This document shows, piece after piece, positions 27,901 through 39,200 of a DNA stretch of 64,000 bases (the stretch's first letter is position 1; each line of letters starts with the position of its first letter). The stretch lies in assembly GCF_027942865.1 (NCBI RefSeq), contig NC_134525.1, positions 21,451,657 to 21,515,656 of the forward strand, read 5' to 3'. The DNA comes from Odontesthes bonariensis (taxonomy: Eukaryota; Chordata; Actinopteri; Atheriniformes; Atherinopsidae). The notes below the pieces were generated by a model that saw only the letters and a list, made by a program, of their open reading frames with translations, was not told where the DNA came from and made no database searches. Position numbers and translations under genes: made by a program.

Positions 27901-29693
27901 TTTCATATACAGGGTTTATTTATCTTTGCTGTCTCACCAACTAAAACTTGTTCATATTTGGTCAAGATGAGGTGATATAAGTGGACAAAGCCTTCTGGAT
28001 CAGATTAGAAAAAAATCCTGTTGACATGCATACTTGAAAATGCAGCTTAGATTGTCCTGGTATTTTTTGGAAAATTTTTGCTACATGAGGGGACATTCTC
28101 AATCTTTGTTCTTTAAATTGTTTATTAATAAGAGAATTGTAAAGCAACCTGAGTTTCAGGTCTTTATGTAGTTGTAGTCAGTGTGAAATCACTATCAGAA
28201 GTGCATATGTTTCAAAAGTATTTAATGAAGTACAAAACACACGTAGATTACCTTGTGAACTTACCCATAATCTGCAGGTTACTTGTGCAATTTAGAGACT
28301 GAAAGATGTAGTCTGTAAAGAAAGCAGGCGATGGGAGGTTCCTCCGTCTGAAACAGTGGCCTTGCAGGATATGGCTGATGATGGCTGCTGCTAGTCTGGG
28401 CACAGTAGTCACTGCAGCACCTGGATTTCCTTCAATGTCAACATCTTCTAGGAGGTGAGCTGCATCAATACACTGTGGAATCAGAGGTTAAATGTATGCA
28501 TATTTGCGAAAAGACACATTTGTCAGAAAATATTCCTTACTTGCAAATCAGAGGAAGTGTTTTCATTGGAGGGGTGGTAGTGCTGGTTGATGAGCTGCAG
28601 AATGCTTTCTGTTTCACTGGGTGACAGGAAGCTGTTGTTCTCAGCTGGATGTAGATTGGTGAGGGCCAGAAGATAGAACTGAAAGTTCTCAGATGAGGAG
28701 GGAAGGGATGAAGGGGAAGCTCCATTTGACACACACAGATCTTGGAAGTTAATTACATAGTACAGCAGAACAGTTGAGATCCGCTGGTAGTCTTCCTCAG
28801 TGAGATAAACCTTCCCATCATCCCCTAACACAGAGAGGGCTACGTCTGGTGTCAGCCACTGTGACAAGGATAAGACCAAGCATGAAAAACAGAGCAGGTT
28901 TGGGCAGATCTTAAAAACAGAAAGTCGTAAAATACCAGATCATAGAAGTAATCAACATGAAAAAGGGGTCTGCTTGTTTTCTCCCTAAACTCACTGGACT
29001 GTATATCTAGGAAATGGGGTAATTTTGTGCCATTGTTGTGAACTCAATACAAGCTCAATAGATCAGTTCACAAATTCTAGAGGTAAGGGGAATGAGTGAA
29101 ACACTTCTCCTAGTTAGAAGGAGCACCTTATTTCAGACACTGGTCTCGGAATTTCTTTAACGCATTAACAGTCCACCTTAACAAACTTGTGTAGTACCTG
29201 TAAATCCACTCTATGGAGTTTATTATGTCAAACTGATGGATGTTAAAAGCCAGACAGCATGAATGGCCCATAAAGGCCAAGTGCTTAGGTCTCCACTTTC
29301 ACTCACATTCCAGCCATAACAAGCATGTTTAGTAAAGAATGGTATGCGTAGATAGAATACAGGGGAGGCTAAAGTTATTTTTCTTTCCTAGTTTATTATT
29401 TAGTGACATAATCATGGTAACATTCAAACAGGTGCAGACCTTACCTTTTCGCACATGTCCTGAGTGATACCGGTCCGCTCTGCACAGTGCACATGGCGGA
29501 GCAGCTTGGCGATAAGGACACTGATTTTGTTCTTCTGGAGCTGAGGCTCGCTGGTACTTCCCAGAGGCAGGTCCAAGGCCCTGACAGCCTCCAGCAGGTA
29601 CCCCTGGTTCTGCCTTTTCCCCTCAAGAGCTCTCCCCAACAGAAAAAGATGCAGCAGGAGCAGGAAACATGGAGCAGTGCTCCTGAAGCGCAT
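21829..29693 (-). CDS. slc39a12, zinc transporter ZIP12 (12 coding exons, complete)
   Basis: ZIP12 imports zinc into the cytoplasm across the plasma membrane and belongs to the LIV-1 branch of the ZIP family. Joining the 12 exons gives 2,070 nt, 689 residues plus stop, against 691 for human. The order is a signal peptide ([20 protein letters not shown]), a large extracellular domain to about residue 370, TM1-TM3 in exons 6-7 ending HLIPQ, a His-rich loop, TM4 with HNFADG (residues 549-554), TM5 with HEIPHE (578-583), then TM6-TM8. HNFADG and HEIPHE supply the paired metal-site ligands. All phases agree and every donor is GT. ZIP4 is the closest alternative; the neighbours mrc1 and cacnb2 and the exon-by-exon match favour ZIP12. 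Confidence 0.93.
22605..22790 (+). repeat. DNA-transposon-like repeat relic in slc39a12 intron
   Basis: The phrase catcattaaaaccacctgtc followed by taatgctgtgtaggccctcc resembles a dispersed fish repeat that I know only as unclassified transposon-derived sequence. No coding remnant or inverted repeats are visible. Confidence 0.35.
22961..23148 (-). CDS. slc39a12 exon 11
   Basis: The exon has 188 bp and starts after EMG with [18 protein letters not shown]. It covers the segments around TM6-TM7 ([27 protein letters not shown]). It ends in phase 0 before GTAAGG. Confidence 0.93.
23242..23400 (-). CDS. slc39a12 exon 10 (metal-site exon)
   Basis: The exon has 159 bp and carries both zinc-pathway signatures: [11 protein letters not shown] in TM4 and CHEIPHEMG in TM5. 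His first in HEIPHE is typical of most LIV-1 members and differs from the EEIPHE of ZIP8 and ZIP14. Donor GTGAGA. Confidence 0.95.
23546..23618 (-). CDS. slc39a12 exon 9
   Basis: A 73-bp exon encodes [20 protein letters not shown], part of the cytoplasmic loop before TM4. It ends in phase 1 before GTAAGC. The loop is poorly conserved, so the call rests on phase and position. Confidence 0.85.
23619..25457 (-). other. slc39a12 intron 8
   Basis: This intron of about 1.8 kb shows no supported exon and no classifiable transposon. A short-lived frame at 25,353-25,580 is the exon 8 frame running into its introns. Confidence 0.6.
25458..25538 (-). CDS. slc39a12 exon 8
   Basis: 27 codons encode [20 protein letters not shown] and SISTIQL. 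The end matches the mammalian loop segment STIQL. Phases are 0 and 0, donor GTGAGT. Confidence 0.9.
25716..25871 (-). CDS. slc39a12 exon 7
   Basis: 52 codons. A His/Asp-rich stretch ([11 protein letters not shown]) is followed by a membrane segment, [18 protein letters not shown]. The exon ends SHSH, part of the His-rich cytoplasmic loop typical of LIV-1 transporters. Phases 0 and 0. Confidence 0.92.
25954..26126 (-). CDS. slc39a12 exon 6 (TM1-TM3)
   Basis: The exon has 173 bp and starts (K)[18 protein letters not shown]. It encodes TM1, TM2 and the start of TM3, with [20 protein letters not shown] ending in Q. The donor GTTGAA is weaker than usual but is at the conserved position. Confidence 0.93.
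26508..26679 (-). CDS. slc39a12 exon 5
   Basis: The exon has 172 bp and encodes the end of the extracellular domain: [12 protein letters not shown], then [20 protein letters not shown]. This matches the ISKEDF and PGIIQQLL block of human ZIP12. It joins KYGY of exon 6 by a split lysine codon. Confidence 0.92.
26858..27021 (-). CDS. slc39a12 exon 4
   Basis: The exon has 164 bp. It begins with a split codon giving [12 protein letters not shown] and ends GISRAWAQ in phase 0. It belongs to the extracellular domain and is rich in Ser, Arg and His, less conserved than its neighbours. Confidence 0.85.
28265..28472 (-). CDS. slc39a12 exon 3
   Basis: The exon has 208 bp and includes the segments [17 protein letters not shown] and [16 protein letters not shown], matching the mammalian LPSPDYFTEYIFSSLN region of the extracellular domain. 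It ends in phase 1 before GTAAGT. Confidence 0.92.
28541..28858 (-). CDS. slc39a12 exon 2
   Basis: 106 codons begin [20 protein letters not shown]. They include [16 protein letters not shown] and [14 protein letters not shown], matching the helix-rich extracellular domain of ZIP12 and ZIP4. Phases 0 and 0; the donor is GTAAGG. Confidence 0.93.
29445..29693 (-). CDS. slc39a12 exon 1 (start, signal peptide)
   Basis: 83 codons run from the ATG at 29,691-29,693 to ITQDMCEK before GTAAGG. A hydrophobic run ([12 protein letters not shown]) right after the start is a clear signal peptide. An overlapping open frame with its own ATG at 29,792-29,794 is out of frame and probably lies partly in a 5'UTR intron. 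Confidence 0.88.
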
Positions 29694-29738
29694 GTTCCAA
29701 TCCAGGGCTGTCGGACTCCGTCGAGCTCCCAGGGCTGG
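29694..29738 (-). promoter_or_regulatory. slc39a12 5'UTR with probable upstream splice acceptor
   Basis: Upstream of the ATG, the minus strand has a long pyrimidine-rich tract (TTTTTTCTGTCTGCC and onward) ending ATTCCGTAG at 29,739. That is a good acceptor, which suggests a 45-nt 5'UTR piece spliced to a non-coding first exon farther right. Confidence 0.4.
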
Positions 29739-30849
29739 CTACGGAATGTAGACAAGAAAGTGGCAGACAGAAAAAAATGGACAAGAGAATTCAAGAGAAA
29801 GATTTGAAGAAAGAATAGAAAGCTTCTGAAACAGAGGAGCAGAGATTTGCTCTTGCTGAGAGTGGCATTAATAATAGGACGCCTGATCTGATGGAAGACA
29901 GCAGGGCTCGGCGGGCACCCTTCATCTGAACCAGTCCTTACAGTACCGAATGGTCAGTCAAAGCCTGGGCCCCTCAGTCAACAACAAAAGGATTAGTGCA
30001 GGCAAGTAAGAGAGAGCACAGGGCAGGGAGAAGTGGGTATGGAGAGGGGGAACTGTGGAGAAAATAATTAGTGCTCAGGAAAAGCTAGAGACTAGGCAGA
30101 AACTACTACTAATGTAGAGTAACAGCCCAGAAATACTGATCCTTAAGTGATGTACAGGTCCCATATAGGTGACTGGAAGTGTTGAATGCCTCTTTAGTTT
30201 TTGCCTCAAATGAGAAAAACGCTTTGACTGTTTTTCAGTCTGATGGAACAACATTCTGCTGTTTCCTCATTTAGAAGCATCAAAAGTTAAAAAGAAATAA
30301 AGAAGCTGATTTGAATAAATACATGTGGCATGCGTACTGTTAGGCACCCATACGTAAAGCCTTAGTGATGCTCAGACCTAACATTTTGTTATTTTTCATG
30401 ATCTCTTAGTCATCAAGGATCAAACATGAGAGCAAAACATGCCGAGCATCCCAGCATCCTCCCACACTGGACAACCTGCAGATCAAATAAGCCTGGTAAC
30501 AAGAGGACATAGTTTTAGTTAAAAAATTCTGAAAGCTCCAGTAACACCTGACATTGAATAGATGAGAGGCTTAGTAGATGAACCAGGCCTTACAGTCTCC
30601 TCTCTGCCCCTCCCAGCTGCTGCAACTAGGTTTGATTTCCTCTTTAGGTTAAGGTTGTCCTCACTGGATAAACAAAGGATCCAGCAGTTGACTGGGGGGA
30701 ATTCTTCGGCATTGGTGCTGTTAGTAAAACCCTCTTATGAGAAATAAGTGTTGAGTAAGCTCCTGAGGATTAGCTGCGACAGCCTTAAAGGGCTGAGGTT
30801 GCCATGGAGAATGCTGCCTCAGTTTCAACAATGAGGTGATGGGGGTGGC
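29739..30849. other. Spacer between slc39a12 start and the mrc1 duplication unit
   Basis: It should hold the slc39a12 promoter and first non-coding exon. No TATA box, exon or classifiable repeat could be placed with confidence. Confidence 0.4.
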
Positions 30850-31239
30850 GAGGCTCTGGTAGAGGTACAGAGTAAAAGTTTGAAAACAAAGTTGTGTTGA
30901 CTCCGTTTGATGTCTGAGTCCCTCTATTTTATCTTCAATCCCCCAACTCCTCCCCTCAAAAAATATTTGGTTTAGTTTTAAATTATTTTTTGACTGATCT
31001 ATTATAGGCTCTGTTATATTGTTGGTATAGCAAGTTTTATTTATGCAACAGACACCAGCAATGATAGGTGTGAATCCTTTGAAATTCCCAGGATTTCTGA
31101 AAACATTACAAATAAATATTGTCTTATCTCCATCTGTGTCACAATTATATCAAACAAAATCTAAATGTGACAAGACAAATATCCCACCAGCAGTTCCACT
31201 TTTCTCATCTTTACTGAACTCACTCAGTAATCCCTCACA

Positions 31240-31920
31240 GTAAGCCTCCTTTAGCAGCAGCACCTCCATCAGTTGTTTGCTGTAGCAGCTTATGAGACCT
31301 GCACAGCAATGAGTAGGAATTCTGGACCATTCCTCCTTACAAAACTGTTTCAGTTAATCAACATTACAGTTTTAACTGAACAATAAATAGTTTGAAATGA
31401 CTTGGTTATTTCAGGAACAGGAAGTTTCTTATATTTTATTCATTATTTTTCTGATTTACCTGTGTGCATTTATAATATGAATTTAAATATTTTTTTCCCT
31501 CAGCACTTACAAGGCATCAAGACTCTTGGGAAGAAAAGCAACCCCAAATCATGATGCTTCCTCCACCATGCTTCAAAGTTGGATTGAAGTTTGGTGCCTC
31601 CCATGTGTCCACCGAACACTTTAAAGGACGCCACTTTTGGTCATTAATTTTCTTATAATGAACACATTAACAAAGAGTATGTGATTAGCCGTTTTAATTA
31701 TATTTATTCCACCTAATTTAGGATTAGGTGAAATAATTAGATGCACGTTAACCTCTTAGTGTGGTCTTTGAAGGAAACCCACTCCGACAAAGATTAGGTC
31801 ATGCTGCATTCGTTGATAGTTTGTCTTAGTTTGGATTGATGAACACTAAGGATTACAGAATTCTTTTTTTTTGTTAGACTGCATTTGTCTACGACTTAAA
31901 TTAAGATAATTTTCTTACAG
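31240..31920. mobile_element. Tc1/mariner-type relic present in both mrc1 copies
   Basis: Phrases such as ttctggaccattcctcctta with caaaactgtttcag, and caaccccaaatcatgatgct with tcctccaccatgcttca, are characteristic of a dispersed fish Tc1-like family. The interior is decayed and non-coding. The same relic lies at 50,927-51,650, so it was in place before the mrc1 duplication. Confidence 0.55.
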
Positions 31921-32533
31921 TACATTAACAGTAATGCACAGGATATCTAGGAGATCCAGGAATGCATGCATATGGAGGTAGGATGGCTGCCTTGAAATCG
32001 AAAGGGTACTGGTTCGTTCCTCAGCTCACCTCTCAAAGTCTTCTTGGACAAGATTCCCACAAAATCATGTACCAACTCAAAGGATAAATAAGCTGTTGGA
32101 TTTTGGTGGAAAATTGTTTGATCAAAAGTGAAATATCTCAAAAACAACTGGATGGATTTCAGTAGAAGATGAATTGTAAAAACCTTTGTTATTTCTTTAC
32201 GTCCAGTAAGTCTCAGCTGTACTTGATGCAACACAGAAGTATTTGATACTGACTAGGCAACATAAATATAACACATAATAATAAATACTTTACCTTTTAA
32301 AAAGCAGTGTTAGCTTTACTGTTATGACAATTATAGCCGATCTTGCCTAAATGTACGTTCCTGAACTTGCATCCATAGTAGATTGTGATCAGATTCAAAA
32401 CCGCTATGGTTTTCTTATATAAGCTTGGTGCATCTTACAGTTCTATATAATTCTATTAAATGTATGTGGACTATTAGACAAAAAGATGATTTTTTTCAAC
32501 AAAAAAAAGCTAAATCAGCTTTATACATTTTCA

Positions 32534-32539
32534 TTTATT
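32534..32539 (-). terminator. Candidate poly(A) signal of mrc1
   Basis: AATAAA on the minus strand lies about 440 bp past the mrc1 stop codon. The same hexamer is kept in the duplicated copy near 53,318. Confidence 0.35.
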
Positions 32540-32974
32540 TGGTACATATTTACATTATCATAGAAAAGGAGCAAGCTGATCAACAGCCAGTGAGGATTAT
32601 GAACAAGCACCCCAGTTTAGGGAGATTTGTCAGTTTGCATTCAAAACATATTCACCTTTCTTGATTTAGAGCATGTAAATATTCCTGGTTACAGTGATTT
32701 AAAAAAAAAAAAAAATCTAAAACATCTCTACACATTTCATGAAACACATGATCATATTTAATTCGTGCTTGATTGTTATTATTTACATAATCTTGTGCCT
32801 AATAAGTGCGGTACCAGTGCTTGCAAAGGACTTAAAATGACAATAATCAGAATCTTTGAGACAGTTATCACTAGAAGATTTCTTTGACATCCTCTTCCTT
32901 TTAAAATGATCCAAAATAAAGCATGCAAATCTCTGATCATATCATTATGTTATTGCCAACCACCTTTGTTCTTT

Positions 32975-33207
32975 CTACGCCTGCTCATTCTGCTCTATGT
33001 TGGCCACAAGGCCTTTGGTGTCCACGGGGACTCGGTTAGGATTGTTTGAGTATAACTTATTGTCAAAAGTGCACTCTCCCAGCACAGGTGGGGGTATCCG
33101 TTTACGGAAGAGGAGGAAGGCACCAAGTCCAATTATGGCAATTACAATCAGTACTGTTGCCACAGTGATGCCAGCAGATCCATGTGAAGGTTCTTCAACA
33201 CTATGTA
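32975..33207 (-). CDS. mrc1 exon 30 (transmembrane and tail)
   Basis: 77 codons and a TAG stop. It encodes the helix ITVATVLIVIAIIGLGAFLL, the stop-transfer FRKR, the FDNKLY uptake motif and the conserved end VANIEQNEQA. Human MRC1 ends in a very similar GNIEQNE. Confidence 0.95.
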
Positions 33208-36200
33208 CTGAGGAGGCAACACAGACAGAAGTCGGTTATCAGTTATGCATATGAAGCTTGCAACATTTTACTCAGAATGTATTTAAAGTCGATTCTATTG
33301 ACTTACCAAAAGATGGAGGCTTTTCTGTGGGTGGAATAACTAGAGGAAAAAAAAAGATAACAAATACCCTGTCTTAGTGACTGATAAGTCAATTAGAAAT
33401 GAAAGAAGAACTGATTAAACTTACTTTTCATTCTTTTGCAGATATAAGATCTATATCGTCTGCAGCTGGTTGTACTCCACTTCCCGCTTTCAGACTGGAT
33501 TTCAACGCATGAGTCTGACTTTGGCATTTCGTTTTTCCAGTTGGAATAGTCCACAACGCTGTTATCGATCCACATCCACTTATCTGAAACAGAGAAATGG
33601 CTCTTTAGTGACCAAAAGCTGCTCATTTGGCATACGATAAAATGTAACTTTAAAAAATATATTTTGCTGGTAAGAGTTGAGGAGGATAACTGTGTGTTTG
33701 AACAAAATCAATATTGCTGGAGGGTCGTAAAGAAAGTAAAAAAACTAGAAATATTTTAATGTAAGGATGGAACAGCATCTTCAGAAAATAATTAAAACTA
33801 TTTCCTTAAAGTGTTGCAAACTGATTTTTTACTTTTGTCAAAACAGCAGTATATTATTTAAAAAAAAAACTATTTGGAATTTTTGGGATAAGTTACATGC
33901 AGTAGAAGAAAACACATTCATCTGGATTTAGTTCTTAGGTATTTGTACTGAAGCTTTCCCTTTCTGTTGCTATTATATCGTACATTTCGACTTTATTTCT
34001 TTTCACAAGTAAAACACAAACTATATATGATCAGTACTGGATACTTAATTTACTTATCATAAGATATTAAGCTTTATTAAAGGTTAAAGGCTCTTCAAAC
34101 TAGCACAAATATCTTGTAGTTATACTCATTATGCTTCAGCTTTTTTATATAGTTATATAATATGAAATAAGTTGTGTATGGTACTCTGTGGTCTGAATAT
34201 ATGAATATATTGTAACATACTCTTCAGTTTTTTTTTAGTTTGCTTGCAATAACAATATGATATTAACAATACCTAAACTGCAAATACAATAGACTAACTC
34301 ATCAATTGTTATGTCATCAGGATACTAATGGACAGCATGGCAACATTTATACCATCAAATATAGGTCAAACTACAACTTTGATATATTTATTCTAATGAT
34401 TTCATAGGGAATAATAGAAAATAATTTGGTCCTTACCAGGTCTTAACATTTCTTTTTCAGATTTGTTGGTGTGCTTTGGATCATTGTTCTGTTGCATGAT
34501 CCAGTTTCTGCCAAGCTTTAGCTGCTAGATAGATGACCACACATTTAACTAGCCCAAATCATCAGCCCCCCACCACCGTGCTTGACAGTTGGTAGGAGGT
34601 GATTGTGCTAATAAGATGTGTTTGGTTTTCTCCAAACATGCTGTTGGACATTATGACCAAACATCTCCACAATAATCTTGTCAATCCAAAGAACAGAAGT
34701 TTATTTGGTTTGTTCATTTACTACATTTCAAGCCTGTGCAGCTGTGCTGCAATGTTCCCTTGAGAGAGAAGAGACTTTATCCTGCAACTTTTTAAAACAA
34801 GCCATACTTTGAAGCTATTAAATCATAGGATATACTTAATTTATCAAACACTGCTTCTGCATCTTGGCTTCATTTTTGTTAAATAAAAAATGACACAGTG
34901 TAATATGTAATTCTGTTGTTCATCGAAAATTACATTTACCTCATTTTAAAACCTAGTAAGAACCAGATGAGTTTTTTAATTATGTCTTGATAAGTGAAGC
35001 CCAACAATAGAAAGAGGGTATACTTTCATTTATAGGGTTAGGGTTAGAGTTAGGGTCACTTTTCCGGGACGGGCTCCCAACATGAAAACACAAAACCTGG
35101 TTAATTGCAGTAGTGCATGGAAAATACAAATTCTTGGAGGTTAGGGTTAGGGTTCTTCAGAAACTCTTATTGTGAGAGACATTTTCCCTTTTATCATAAC
35201 ATTTAAAATTTTAGACCTGAATGGTTGATAACTGAGTTGAAGTGATTACGGTTAAATGTTTTGGCTGAAAACAGTTCCAGTATTCCCTACCATCATGTGA
35301 CTTGTAAAGACCAATCCAGAAGCTTTTGGCACCATCCTGTAGGAGCTCCAAGTTCTGCTGAATGAACTTCCCCTCACTAGGGTCCTCAATACTCACAAGA
35401 GAAGCACCTGACAACCACAATAGCATTACGTTAGAACCCACAAATATTATAATATATTAGTTACTTGGTGAAATTCTTCATAACTTACCCATTTTCAGAC
35501 ATTCAACTGAGGCATGGGCCCAGTTGTCTACCTGAGAACTGTGGAATGAATAACAATGGCCTCTGAAAGGTATCCAGGTTCTTTGCTTCGTTGACTCCGG
35601 ACAGTTGCCGGGAAGCTGTGGCGGCTCAGTGGGAGGTACGACTGAAAAAAAGGCACAAGAATCCATGTGTTCTCAGAAACTGTTATTGAACCATCCTTAG
35701 TTTTTGTGTATAAAGTAACTGAGAGACCATCTGACCTGACGACTTTTTGCAAATGGAATAGTAGGTACTGGTGCATGGTTCTGTCTTCCACATGTTGTCG
35801 ACATCAATGTACACACAGCCATAGTTGTTTTTTGGCTCATTTTCCCCCCATTTGGTAAACGAGAGAAGCCAATTATCAACCCACTTAAAGCGGCCACCAG
35901 TCTGAAAAGATATAAAGTCCTTTGTGTAAGACCAAAAAGAAAGTTTAAACTTAAAATCATTCTGTAACAGGTAGACTCTTTACCACATTGCTATTGAGGC
36001 CAATCCATACAGGCTCATTGTGCTTGGCAGTCTGCAAGGCCATGTATGCCTGGATTACAGGGTCCAGGATGCTGGCCAGATCTGCATCATCCGCTTGGCA
36101 CTGTCTCCTAGCCTCATCCCATCTCATCTTCTGGGCTACCAGTTTGTAGGAGTCATTGCCAAAATTATAAAAAGTCTTTGGTGACACAGTGGTGGGTCGG

Positions 36201-39200
36201 ACTTCAATCTGAGAATCTGAATAGACAAGACATATTAGTTGGTACTTGACAAGCCTTCCTGCTTTATGAGTATCAATTATTTGGATTTTCAGAGTTCAAG
36301 GGAGCTAGTGAGCCCAGAGCTGCTCATTGTTAGGGTACATTTTGAGAAAATTTCATCACTTGACATTTTCTGGCAGTGACTGTGACCAAATAGCTTAAAA
36401 TAACAAAAATAAATATAACTTAAAGGTGGGGTAGGGGATCTTTTTCTGGAGCATTTTTTTACATATTGCTTGAAATACTCTTCACACCCTCATTGCAACC
36501 AATTAATTAAAAGTTTTGACACAAATATGAAAAGTTTTAGTGGCCTCTAGAACGTACAATCTAGGAAAAACACTATCCAATCATACTGAACGGACCGTTA
36601 ACGATGATTGGATTCTGATGCTGTCTATCAAACTGCAATCTGCTCCTCCCTCCCCCTCCTTCCCCCTGTGCGCGTACCCTGCTCCGTGAACGAATTACGT
36701 GTCCAGAAGCTTGGCAGGAAGCTAAACTAGAGCCAGCTTGGCTAGCACCTAGCATTATTAAACATATAGTTAGCATATACTAAATACTAAATACGGCAAC
36801 GATCGATGCTTGCTGTCAGAACAGCGCTCGTGCACCTTCGTGCTCGTGCGCGTTCATGTACTCTAGAGGCGTGCCTTCGGGGGAAAAGTGAAGAAAAGGG
36901 TTGGGACTTTTTACCTGTGTATTTTCAAAATGCAGCTTCGCTGGACTCAAAATCCAGGATCTCCTACCCTACCTTTAAAGTCTTTTTGTTTGGTTAATCT
37001 CTAATTTTACATGATGCTTCTCACCCTTTTCACCCTGGATAAAAAAATTAAATAATCCACTTGACTAAACATTGAAAACAACGTTGCATGATTAACTTTA
37101 ATCCATTGGGAAATCAGTTTATTGACACCCAGCTGTGAAAAATAACAGACATTTTTATCAAAATTTATATTGCCGCTGTATCAGTGTTCTTTATGATTGT
37201 ATGGCTTTGACAATGTTACTCACCAACATTTTTTTTACAGATGAAGCCATGTTTTGAGCTACAGTCCTCCACCTTCCACTGTCCTTTTTGTGTGGTGATG
37301 CTGCCTACCATGATCACACAGTCAAACAGCTGTAAGGCAGAAAAGGGTTAAAAGGGTTAAGGGTAGCTCTGTGTTTTTCCCTTACAACCTTACAAATACA
37401 ACTGTATTTATCCCAATGGGGAGAATGTATGCATTACCTCTGCAATGAAGGGTCAAGAGTCAATTACACCAATAAATGGTAATGATAGTAGAAATTTTTA
37501 ACTATTTTATAAATTGTCAGATGATTTGAACTGTAACAGTGTGTCACAATTCACAAGTTCATCTAATGTTTTTAATGGCTTATTCTTAATCAGAAATGTA
37601 ATTTGTAACTAGCCAATTAAAAAGATGAACATTTCTCTTTGCGGTGTAGCCAAGAAAAACTATACGCTGGAGTGAAATGGTATGACATGATCAAAACTGC
37701 AAATCTACTTTTGTTACTGTTCGTGTAGTTGGATCAGAAGAACAATTTTCTCAGTAAAAATTGATTTGGTAATTAAAGACCAACTTTTAACTGTTGACTT
37801 TAAGACAGGAGCTCATATATATTCTTTACAGCTGCATTCATATGTTTATTATGCTGGGTAATATTAGTGAGATAAAGAAAAAAAGGGTTAAAAGTAGATG
37901 CGAGTGGTATCAAGTTAGTTCAGTTGTAACAATTATGTTATGCTTCTTTTCAAGCTATTTGCATGCAGATTAGTTGCTTTATGTCATTTTATTGTATTTG
38001 AGCATGTTAGAGGTGTAAATGCAAGAAAGAAAGCTATAGACATATAAGCTGCATTTGTAACAACCTCTTCCGTAAAGTAGTATCCATTATGCCTTGATGT
38101 GGGGTGCCCTTTGGCCCAGTTGGTGTATGAAATGCGTTTGCCGTCTGTCCACATAAAGTGCATCTCCCAGTTGATATCATTCATGCCAATCCACAAATCA
38201 TTGTTGTAGAGCAACAACTGTGTTGTGAGGAATGCTGACAAGAAAGACCCAATAATTCCTTCACTTATATGGAACATTTAAAACTTTCAAACACAAAAAG
38301 AAGCGGTTTTGATCTTTAGCAAAATGTTGCAGCATGGCTGATGTAGCTCACCTTGCTCTTTCTCGCTGACAATGGATAACAGATTTCCTCCCTCTTGTTG
38401 GCAGTGTGTCCTGGCATCATGCCAGTTCTTACTCCCATTCCCCTTCAATTTGTAGCACTGTGTAAACGAGATAATTTTGCTCACAGCTGACCATGTTCAT
38501 TCAAGCTTGGTCAGAAATGTGTGTTATGCTTTTTTTTTTATGCAACTGGATATCGTTTAATTAGAGTTCTGGAAGTGGGAGTAATCCACGTCTCTTAAAG
38601 ATACAAAGAAGAAGAATCTTTTTTAGTGCTTCACTGGGAAAATGATATTCAGAATAAGATAAGTAGAAAAACAGGTATTGCTCTGATGAGCAAAACTGTG
38701 ATTATTCAGCAAAAACAGTAATTACAGAGTGAGCAGAGTTAAAATTGATATACCATACAAATAATCTGTGTAATATGTAGTTATGCATAATTACCTTTCC
38801 TTGGAAGGCAACCCATTCAGGTCCACATCCTCCTTTAGGAACTGTAGTTGGTTCCATTGTTGTATTCAGAAAGCTACCGCTTCTTTTGCAAATAGAGGGA
38901 AACTCCGTACCACAGTTAATATCATTCCAGTGGCCTATGTATGCAGAATTTAGGGAGGAAAGTCACATGTGGAAATCGCCAGTAGCTAATATTTACCAAA
39001 CTAGATAAGGATGGAGTGTTTCTAAATTACTCACCCATTCCTTTGTAAAGAGTCACACAGTTTTCATCATTGTTAGCGAAGTTGGGCTCATTGTGTTCCC
39101 ATGCAGTGTAAGTTACAGGTGTCCCATCCAGCCAGCTAGAAACAGAAAGAAGGAAAGAAAATGCCAGTCATAGGAGCTGATGAGGCCACCAGTAAAAAGC

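Larger units (their letters stand above)
30850..33488. repeat. mrc1 tandem duplication, downstream unit, 3' block
   Basis: The sequence from here to 33,488 (3' flank, tail exon, linker exon and part of the last lectin exon) recurs at about 50,494-55,350, interrupted there by insertions. The match starts in gactctggtagaggtac-like sequence and is clear on inspection, with scattered substitutions and small indels. Confidence 0.88.

Noticed and set aside
35033-35155. Chromosome end or telomere
   Set aside because: The TTAGGG units are few, interrupted and flanked on both sides by exons of mrc1.
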